Made by a program: the position numbers and the translations under genes
Shown: positions 52,976-59,586 of the stretch, in pieces
Position numbering within the stretch: the first letter of the stretch is position 1
Layout: every line of letters begins with the position of its first letter
The notes under the pieces: generated by a model
Told to the model about the DNA's origin: nothing
What the model saw: only the letters and a program-made list of their open reading frames with translations
Database searches by the model: none
Origin: Gemmataceae bacterium
GTDB lineage: Bacteria; Planctomycetota; Planctomycetia; Gemmatales; Gemmataceae
Length of the DNA stretch: 64,000 nt
Reading direction: 5' to 3'
NCBI GenBank assembly: GCA_901538445.1
Contig: LR594584.1
Location: forward strand, 2,159,738-2,223,737

Positions 52976-53134
52976 GCCGAACCAGATAGCTCGCCGTCGA
53001 GCGGTGACTCCTGAGGGGGCATGGCCGAACCCAACGCTGCACCTGACCGCCGGCGCGCGTCTGCGCTTTTCAGGTTCACCTGTTTCACGGTCGGTGATTG
53101 GTTTCCCGGCGGCAGGTGAGCTCGGTCGTTCGGC
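52976..53134 (+). other. attC-like site 2 plus a truncated left half-site
   Basis: The complete element runs from GCCGAAC at 53024 to GTTCGGC at 53128-53134. GCTGCACCTGACCGCCGG pairs with CCGGCGGCAGGTGAGC, again leaving G and A unpaired at the same two positions. Upstream, at 52976, another GCCGAACCAGATAGCTCGCC begins without a right half before 53024, so it looks like the remains of a deleted site. Confidence 0.72.
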
Positions 53135-53148
53135 GGCGGAGGACGAGC

Positions 53149-53619
53149 GTGCCGCAGGTGGTGCTCCGGCAGTATGCAGCGCGACCTGTCCCGAGCCGTC
53201 TCGCGGTCGGGGATGTGATCCGCTGCCCGGCCTTCCGCGTCGGTCTGCGGTGTCACCAGTCGCCGGGCGAGATCCTCGTCGCGTGGCGAGATCGGCACTA
53301 CCCGGAGTACCACGTCCGAGCCGGCAACGGGTCGGCCGCGGACGACGACGGCCGGGCGTTGGCGGCCTTCCTGATCGTCCGTGTCGAACTCACCGAGGCG
53401 GAAGGCCCCGACGACGTGTGCCCCGGCAACCACCGGCTGTCTCGGGATGTGTGGTGCGTTCGGCTGGACGCCGGGCTGGGGTTCTCCGCGGCGTCCGAGC
53501 GCATTCGGTTCAACTTGGACGAGCCGATGAGCGTGGCCGGGCCGGACGAGGCGGCGGTGGAGGTGCTGGGGTACGCGGAGCTGCCGGTCAGTTGGGATGT
53601 GGCCGAGGTCGCCGAGTAG
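53149..53619 (+). CDS. Unknown small protein (cassette 3)
   Basis: 156 aa from a GTG at 53149 with GGAGG upstream, 15 bases after attC-like site 2. The frame from 53098 runs through the site and is rejected. It appears as a beta-rich alpha/beta fold: RLAVGDVIRCPAFRVGL, GEILVAWRDRHYPEYHV, ALAAFLIVRVELTEAEGPDD, DVWCVRLDAGLGF, AVEVLGYAELPVSWDVAE. I recognise no family. Its stop is nine bases before the next site. Confidence 0.72.
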   Translation: MPQVVLRQYAARPVPSRLAVGDVIRCPAFRVGLRCHQSPGEILVAWRDRHYPEYHVRAGNGSAADDDGRALAAFLIVRVELTEAEGPDDVCPGNHRLSRDVWCVRLDAGLGFSAASERIRFNLDEPMSVAGPDEAAVEVLGYAELPVSWDVAEVAE

Positions 53620-53627
53620 AAAGGCAC

Positions 53628-53694
53628 GCCGAACCAGTCGCTGCACCTGACGGCCGCTCAAAGCCGCGGCCGCAGGTGAGCGGGGTCGTTCGGC
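53628..53694 (+). other. attC-like recombination site 3 (compact, 67 bp)
   Basis: GCCGAAC (53628) to GTTCGGC (53694). The arms GCTGCACCTGACGGCCGC and GCGGCCGCAGGTGAGC pair except for the same two extra bases, G and A, on the left arm. An 8-nt loop (TCAAAGCC) joins them. It is the clearest member of the set. Confidence 0.78.
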
Positions 53695-53710
53695 TCCCGG
53701 AGGGCGTCGG

Positions 53711-54087
53711 GTGGGGCATCCGGTGAACGTGGTGTTCCACTCGCCGCACCCGCACCATCCGGCGGTGTCGCCTGTCGTCCACTGCTCTTATGGCGGTGAG
53801 ACGCTGCTCCGCGATCTGCGGCGGGTGGTCGCTGAGAGCCGGACGTTCGGGGCTTCAGAGGCGGCGCTCGCGTTGGCCATCAGGTGGTCGTTGGAGTACG
53901 GCGGGCACACCGTCGCATTGTACAACCTGGACACGCCGGGACTGCCGGACCCGGCCGACCCCTCCGCGTCTTATCCGCTCCACGTCGGGCACGTCCGCCG
54001 CAAGGCGGAGACCGACGGGGGATGGGTGCGGTGGACCTCGGCGAGTTCCAGGCCACTAGCAAGGAAGGCGTGTGGGAGCTGGACTAG
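53711..54087 (+). pseudogene. Unknown cassette gene 4 with probable frameshift
   Basis: A GTG at 53711 follows GGAGG. The frame reads VNVVFHSPHPHHPAVSPVV, then IRWSLEYGGHTVALYNLDTP and GHVRRKAETDGG. Just after a run of five G (54016-54020) the natural continuation VDLGEFQATSKEGVWELD lies in another frame and ends at a TAG ten bases before the next attC-like site. Staying in the first frame instead runs through the site for 400 bases. A one-base loss in the G-run, or a sequencing error, explains this. Family not recognised. Confidence 0.5.
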
Positions 54088-54096
54088 CAAAGGCAC

Positions 54097-54194
54097 GCCG
54101 AACCCGACGCTGCACCGGACCGGGGCGGCATGTAGGCGTTCCGAGACGTGTAGCTCCCTGGTGCGGCCGGGTCTGCTGGGCGCGGCCGTTCGGC
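54097..54194 (+). other. attC-like site 4 (diverged)
   Basis: GCCGAAC (54097-54103) and GTTCGGC (54188-54194) bound 98 bp. The left arm keeps CGCTGCACCGGACC, the same theme as sites 1-3, but the right arm does not pair as cleanly. Probably a mutated site. Confidence 0.58.
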
Positions 54195-54210
54195 CCCGGA
54201 GGCGGAGGAG

Positions 54211-54795
54211 ATGGGCAAAGCGCCGACGAACTCCACGCACCCGAAGACCCGGGCCGAATGGCGGGCGTGGCTGGAGCAGAACCACGGGCGGGCGGAGGGC
54301 GTTTGGCTCGTCACCTACAAGAAGGGCACCGGGAAGCCCCGGCTGGAATACGGCGAGGCGGTCGAGGAGGCCCTGTGCTTCGGGTGGGTGGACAGTAAGC
54401 CCGCGAAGGTGGACGCCGAGCGGTCGGCCCTGTGGTTCGCCCCGCGGAAGCCCGGCTCCCGGTGGTCCGGGCCGAACAAGGAGCGGGTGGCGCGGCTGAC
54501 GGCCGCGGGGTTGATGGCCCCGGCCGGGCTGGCGAAGGTCGAGGCCGCGAAACGGGACGGGGCCTGGTCCGCGCTGGACGCGGTCGAGGCGCTGGAGGTG
54601 CCGCCGGACCTGGCCCGCGCCCTGGCCGAGCGGCCGCCGGCGGCGGAGAACTTCAGCGCGTTCCCGCGGTCGGTCAAGCGGGGCATCCTGGAGTGGATCG
54701 TCGCCGCGAGGCGCGCCGAGACGCGGACCAGACGGGTCGAGGAGACGGCGCGCCTCGCGGCGGAGAACAAGCGTGCCAACCAGTGGCGGGGGTGA
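54211..54795 (+). CDS. YdeI/OmpD-associated family protein (cassette 5)
   Basis: 194 aa from the ATG at 54211 with GGAGGCGGAGG upstream, 16 bases after site 4. It matches the YdeI-like group: EWRAWLEQNHGRAEGVWLV, LEYGEAVEEALCFGWVDSKP, ALWFAPRKPGSRWSGPNKERV, then the helical C-terminal part with ENFSAFPRSVKRGILEWIVAARRAETR. The last motif is the bacteriocin-protection/OmpD-associated domain. Function is not settled; the E. coli namesake affects resistance to some cationic compounds. It is the last cassette. A GCCGAAC half-site follows at 54808-54814 without a clear partner. Confidence 0.88.
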   Translation: MGKAPTNSTHPKTRAEWRAWLEQNHGRAEGVWLVTYKKGTGKPRLEYGEAVEEALCFGWVDSKPAKVDAERSALWFAPRKPGSRWSGPNKERVARLTAAGLMAPAGLAKVEAAKRDGAWSALDAVEALEVPPDLARALAERPPAAENFSAFPRSVKRGILEWIVAARRAETRTRRVEETARLAAENKRANQWRG

Positions 54796-54960
54796 GGCCC
54801 GGAGCGGGCCGAACGGGGCACGGTTTCTGGGCACCCCGTTGCAAATCAGCCGCCGCTCGCGCACTTGTCCAAACCCGTGCTATCGTTAGGATGAGTTCGC
54901 GGCACGCGAGCCGGGCCGCGGTTCGTACACGTCACGTCATTCGCTCCGAGGAGTTCGTCC

Positions 54961-55821
54961 ATGTCTGCCGCCCAGCCCCCGCGCCGCGGGGCGTTCACGC
55001 TGATCGAATTGTTGGTCGTCATCGCCATTATTGCGATCTTGATTGGATTGCTGCTGCCGGCCGTGCAGAAGGTCCGCGAATCCGCGGCCCGCATGAAGTG
55101 CCAGAACAACCTCAAGCAGATGGCCCTCGGGTGGCACAACCACCACGACTCGATCGGGTACTTCCCGACGTCCGGCGGGTCGTGCTGCGCCGGGGCCGGC
55201 AACCGCACCGCGAACGGGTCGTCGTTCGCGATCGGGGTGGGCCAGAACTGGGGCTGGGGCTACCAGCTCCTGCCGTACATCGAGCAGGGGAACCTGTGGG
55301 CCACGACCGACGCGAACGTGGTCCGGGGCACCCCGGTGCAGGTGTACGGGTGCCCGACCGGGGGCGGGTCGCGGAAGCTCGACACCGGCGGCGCGTCGAC
55401 GTTCTACGGCGGCAACGTCGGCACCTACAGCAACAACGGCGTGCTGCACCGGAACGACATGGGGCCGGTGACCATCGGCATGCTGACCGACGGGACCACC
55501 AGCACGGTCATGATCGGCGAGAAGGCGCTGAGCCTCCAGATGGCGATGGCCGGGGTCAACGACTGCAACAACAACGAGGGGTGGATCGGGAACTGGGACA
55601 ACGACATGCTCGTCCGCGGGGACCAGGCCCCGAAGCCCGACAGCACGGTCACCAACACGACCTACTCGTTCTGCGGGCAGCCGTTCGGGTCGCCGCACAC
55701 CGAGGGGTTCAACGTGGCGCTGGCCGACGGCTCGGTCCGCCTGGTCCCGTATTCGATCGACACCACTGTGCTGCGGAACCTGTGCCTCCGGGCCGACGGC
55801 AACGTGATCCCGAACTACTGA
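54961..55821 (+). CDS. DUF1559 type II secretion pseudopilin-like protein
   Basis: 286 aa. A type IV prepilin-like leader, [20 protein letters not shown], has the processing site just before Phe and the conserved Glu at +5. The DUF1559 body follows: [55 protein letters not shown], and the end [15 protein letters not shown]. These proteins are processed by prepilin peptidase and exposed outside the inner membrane. They are greatly multiplied in planctomycetes. The gene just after the cassette cluster may mark the right border of that region. Confidence 0.93.
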   Translation: MSAAQPPRRGAFTLIELLVVIAIIAILIGLLLPAVQKVRESAARMKCQNNLKQMALGWHNHHDSIGYFPTSGGSCCAGAGNRTANGSSFAIGVGQNWGWGYQLLPYIEQGNLWATTDANVVRGTPVQVYGCPTGGGSRKLDTGGASTFYGGNVGTYSNNGVLHRNDMGPVTIGMLTDGTTSTVMIGEKALSLQMAMAGVNDCNNNEGWIGNWDNDMLVRGDQAPKPDSTVTNTTYSFCGQPFGSPHTEGFNVALADGSVRLVPYSIDTTVLRNLCLRADGNVIPNY

Positions 55822-55828
55822 CCCGATG

Positions 55829-58800
55829 TCACGGGCGGTCGAGCACCTCGCGGACCTTCTGGGCCAGGGCGAGCGGGGTGAACGGCTTGCGGAGGAACGC
55901 CACGTCGGCCTGGAGGATGCCGTGGCGGACCACGGCGTCGTCGGTGTACCCGCTCACGTACAGCACCCGCAGGTCCGGCCGCCGCGCCCGGAGCGCCTCG
56001 GCCACCTGCCGCCCGCTCATCCCCGGCATCACCACGTCGGTCAGCAGCATGTCGATCCGGTGCTCGGGCCGCGCGGCCGCCGCGAGCGCGGCCGGGCCGT
56101 CGGCGGCCTCCACCACCGTGTACCCGTAGCTCTCCAGCGCCACCCGGGTGAACCGCCGCACGTCCGACTGGTCCTCGACCAGCAGCACCACTTCGGTCCC
56201 GCCGCGGGCCGGCGCGAACCCGGGCCCGGCCGCGCCCTCGGGCCCGGGGCCCACCGCGGGGAGGTACACCTTGAACGTGGTGCCGACGCCGACCTCGCTG
56301 TACACCTCGACGAACCCGCCCGACTGCTTCACGATCCCGTACACGGTGGACAGCCCGAGCCCGGTCCCGCGGCCGACCCCCTTGGTGGTGAAGAACGGCT
56401 CGAACACCCGGACCCGCACCTCCTCGGGCATCCCGGTCCCGGTGTCGGACACGGCGGTCAGCACGTACCGGCCGGGGCGGGCGTCCGGGTGGGACTCGGC
56501 GTAGGCCGCGTCGAGGGCGACGCCGCGGGTCTCGATGGTGAGCTTTCCCCCGGCGGGCATCGCGTCGCGGGCGTTCACCGCCAGGTTCATCAGCACCTGC
56601 CCGAACTGCCCCGGGTCCACCCGCACCCGCCCGGCCCCGGGGGCCAGCGCCGTGGCCAGGCCGATGTCCTCGCCGATCAGCCGCTTGAGCATCTTGCCGG
56701 TCTCGGCGACCAGGTCGTTCAGCTCCACGACCCGGGGCTCCAGCACGGACTGGCGGCTGAACGCGAGCAACTGACCGGTGAGCCCCGTGGCCCGCTCCCC
56801 GGCGTGCCGGACCTCGGCCACCATCTCGCGCAGCGGGTCGCCCTCGCCGAGCGCGCCCAGCACCATCTCGCTGTACCCGTTGATGACGGTGAGCAGGTTG
56901 TTGAAGTCGTGGGCCACGCCCCCGGCGAGTTGCCCGACGGCCTCCATCTTCTGGGCCTGGCGGTACCGGGTCTCCAGGTTCCGCCGCTCGGTCACGTCGG
57001 TCTGCACCCCGACGAAGTGCGTGAGGGTCCCGGTGTCGTCGCGGACCGGGGACACCGACAACTCGTTCCAGAACGGGGTGCCGTCCTTCTTGTAGTTGAG
57101 CAGCTCGACGGTGCAGGGCTCCCCGGCGGCGACCGCGGCCCGGACCCGGGCGACCGTGTCCCGGTCGGTGTCCTTGCCCTGGAGGAGCCGGCAGTTCTTG
57201 CCGGTCACCTCGGCGGCCGCGTACCCGGTCATCTGCTCGAACCCGGCGCTGGCGAACGTGACCGGGTTGTCGGGCCGGGTCGGGTCGGTGATGAGGATGC
57301 CCTGGGTGACCGCGCGGATGGCCCGGTCCCGGAGCCGCACCGCCTCCCCGGCCGCGCGCCGGTCGGTGACGTCGAGGGAGATGCCGATGAGCCGGGCCGG
57401 GCGGCCCCCGTCGCGGACCACCTGCCCGTGCGACGCCATCCACCGCTCGCCCCGGGCCGGGTGCAGTATGCGGAACTCGTGGTGGTACGGGACGCCCTGC
57501 GCGATGGCCTCCTCGGCGGTGCGGCGGACCGCGTCCAGGTCGGCCCCGTGAACCGCCGCGAGCGAGTTGTCCAGTCCCATCGGCGTCCCGGGGGGAACGC
57601 CCCACAGGTCGTACATCTCGTCGGACCACCACGCGGCCCCGGTCCCGAGGTCCCAGTCCCACGCGCCGCCCCCGGCCCCGCGGAGCGCCATCCGGAGCCG
57701 CTCCTCGCTCTCCCGCACCCCGGTCTCGGCCCGCCGCCGGGCGGTCACGTCGTACAGGGTCAGGACCGCGAACGCGACCCCGCCGCCCGGCCCGCGGACC
57801 TGGGTGCCGCTGTAGCTGATGAACCGCTCCGCGCCGGTGTCGGTGCGGCGCACGCACAGCTCGTGGTCCGTCACCTGCTCGCCGCGGAGCACCCGGGGGA
57901 GCGGCCACTGGTCGAACGGCAGCGGCGGGCCGCCGGGCTCGGACAGGGTGAACGCGTCGGCGAACTCGGCCACCGGGCGGAGCAGGTCGGCGCCGCTCTC
58001 GTACCCGTGGAGCCGCACCGCGACCGGGTTCCACTCCAGAATGCGGCCGGTCCCGTCGGCGAGGATCAGCCCGCCGGCCGACGCCGAGAACACCGCCCGC
58101 ATCCGGGCCAGCGCCTCCTCGGCCCGGCCCGTGGCGGCCCGCAGCGCGTCCTCGGCCGCCTTCCGGTCGCTAATGTCGCGGACGATCCCGGTGAACCGCC
58201 GCCCGGACGCGACCCGGACCTCGCTGACCGACAGGTCGAGGGGGAACTCGGTCCCGTCCTTCCGCCGGCCCCGGACCTCGCGGCCGATGCCGATCACCTT
58301 CGCCTCGCCCGTGGCGGCGTACCGGTTCAGGTACCCGTCGTGCTCCTCGCGGTACGGGGACGGCATGAGGGCGGAGACGTTGTGTCCGACGACCTCGTCC
58401 GGGGCGTACCCGAACGTCCGGGCCACGGCCGGGTTCACGGTCTCGACGATCCCGCGCTCGTCGATGGTGATGATCCCGTCGACGGCCTGCTCGACGACCC
58501 CGCGGTACCGCTCCAGCGCGTCCCGCACGGCGGTCTCGGCGGCGCGGTCCCCGGTGCGGCGCGCCGACCCGAGGGCCACGACCGCCGCACCGACCGCGAG
58601 GTACGCGCCCGCGTCCGCGGTCGTTCCGCCCGGCAGCGCGGACCCGAGGAGCAACCCCAGCACCAGGGCCACGGCACCCGGCTTCCACCGCCAGCGGTCG
58701 GCGGCGAGCGCCGCGGGGCCGAGGAGCAGCACGAACGGCGAGCCGCCCCCGACGCGCGGGGCGGCGACGAGCCAGAGGCCGGCGGTCGCGGACGCGAGGG

Positions 58801-58864
58801 CAGCGGCTGTTGCGCAAGCGGTCCACGGGTTCGGACCGGACTGAGTCAATGTGCTGAGGGGCAC
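55829..58864 (-). CDS. Hybrid sensor histidine kinase with four PAS domains, one LOV-type
   Basis: 1011 aa from the GTG at 58864 with GAGGA upstream. Hydrophobic helices occupy about 18-100. PAS domains follow at about 118-240, 255-380, 385-510 and 515-640. The fourth has the LOV signature GKNCRLLQGKDTD, with the candidate photoactive Cys near 558, then NYKKDGTPFWNELSVSPV and HFVGVQTDVT, whose Asn, Asn and Gln match the flavin contacts. The kinase core has His near 652 (GVAHDFNN), NARDAMPAGG, DTGTGMP, FEPFFTTK and GRGTGLGLS. A C-terminal receiver has its Asp near 943 (LLTDVVMPGMSG). It should autophosphorylate in response to blue light and pass phosphate to its own receiver. Confidence 0.93.
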   Translation of the reverse strand: MPLSTLTQSGPNPWTACATAAALASATAGLWLVAAPRVGGGSPFVLLLGPAALAADRWRWKPGAVALVLGLLLGSALPGGTTADAGAYLAVGAAVVALGSARRTGDRAAETAVRDALERYRGVVEQAVDGIITIDERGIVETVNPAVARTFGYAPDEVVGHNVSALMPSPYREEHDGYLNRYAATGEAKVIGIGREVRGRRKDGTEFPLDLSVSEVRVASGRRFTGIVRDISDRKAAEDALRAATGRAEEALARMRAVFSASAGGLILADGTGRILEWNPVAVRLHGYESGADLLRPVAEFADAFTLSEPGGPPLPFDQWPLPRVLRGEQVTDHELCVRRTDTGAERFISYSGTQVRGPGGGVAFAVLTLYDVTARRRAETGVRESEERLRMALRGAGGGAWDWDLGTGAAWWSDEMYDLWGVPPGTPMGLDNSLAAVHGADLDAVRRTAEEAIAQGVPYHHEFRILHPARGERWMASHGQVVRDGGRPARLIGISLDVTDRRAAGEAVRLRDRAIRAVTQGILITDPTRPDNPVTFASAGFEQMTGYAAAEVTGKNCRLLQGKDTDRDTVARVRAAVAAGEPCTVELLNYKKDGTPFWNELSVSPVRDDTGTLTHFVGVQTDVTERRNLETRYRQAQKMEAVGQLAGGVAHDFNNLLTVINGYSEMVLGALGEGDPLREMVAEVRHAGERATGLTGQLLAFSRQSVLEPRVVELNDLVAETGKMLKRLIGEDIGLATALAPGAGRVRVDPGQFGQVLMNLAVNARDAMPAGGKLTIETRGVALDAAYAESHPDARPGRYVLTAVSDTGTGMPEEVRVRVFEPFFTTKGVGRGTGLGLSTVYGIVKQSGGFVEVYSEVGVGTTFKVYLPAVGPGPEGAAGPGFAPARGGTEVVLLVEDQSDVRRFTRVALESYGYTVVEAADGPAALAAAARPEHRIDMLLTDVVMPGMSGRQVAEALRARRPDLRVLYVSGYTDDAVVRHGILQADVAFLRKPFTPLALAQKVREVLDRP

Positions 58865-59103
58865 GAGGGGTCCTCGACACCCGGCGATAGCGTCCGGGCA
58901 GGGACGTGAAAAACGGTCCAGAGCGCCGGGGCCGGAGCGGGCGCGTGCCCCGATGATACACCATGTGGGTGTCCACGCCACACGTTTCGGACGAGTGCGC
59001 GTGCGAATTTGGGAAAGTGTCGAGGAACCGGGCGTGGGGACGTGTCGGCCGCCCCGCCGCCGGCCCGTGGGGACCGGAGGCGGGGCGAGTCAAGAGGTGC
59101 GGA

Positions 59104-59358
59104 TCAGGCGGGCAGCGGGGCCGCGGCGGGCTTCGCCTTCGGCTTGCGGGGCACCGGGTCGCCGGCCGTACCACGGGCGAGCCGCTCGGCCTCCTGTTCG
59201 GTCCGGAGCCCCGAGTGCAGCAGGGTGTGGAACCCGGGCCGTTCGGCCTCGAGCACCTCCCACTCCCGCTGCTCGCACACCACGTTCCCGCCCACGGTGT
59301 TCCGGTGCATCGTCATCCGGTACACGACCCAGGCGTGACAGACATCAGTGGCTCGCAT
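59104..59358 (-). CDS. Small hypothetical protein
   Basis: 84 aa from the ATG at 59358 with GGAGG six bases upstream, which is what makes this frame credible. The first half is compact (TDVCHAWVVYRMTMHRNTVG, CEQREWEVLEAERPGFHTLL) with two cysteines and aromatic residues. The tail is Pro/Ala/Lys-rich. The pattern resembles short planctomycete proteins of unknown role. It is leftward, between the histidine kinase and the cytochrome gene. Confidence 0.7.
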   Translation of the reverse strand: MRATDVCHAWVVYRMTMHRNTVGGNVVCEQREWEVLEAERPGFHTLLHSGLRTEQEAERLARGTAGDPVPRKPKAKPAAAPLPA

Positions 59359-59586
59359 CGGACCTCCGTTAAGGGTGACGCTCCAGCGTACCGCGCCGGC
59401 GGCCCGGCACCGCCATGTATTCCGGCCGGAATCTCGCCGCCCGTGGCGCGAGCAGCCTGAATTCGTTACATATTTGCCCGCAAACGTTATTCCGGGAGGG
59501 TACTGTGGGACCATGAGATCGGTTCCGTCGGGGGGAGGCGCGGCCCCGGCCGCACGACGGGGTGCGGCCCGCCGTCACGGCCCCAC

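Noticed and set aside
51067-55000. Integron integrase gene
   Set aside because: No frame on either strand shows tyrosine-recombinase motifs. The cluster is therefore called integrase-less within this window.
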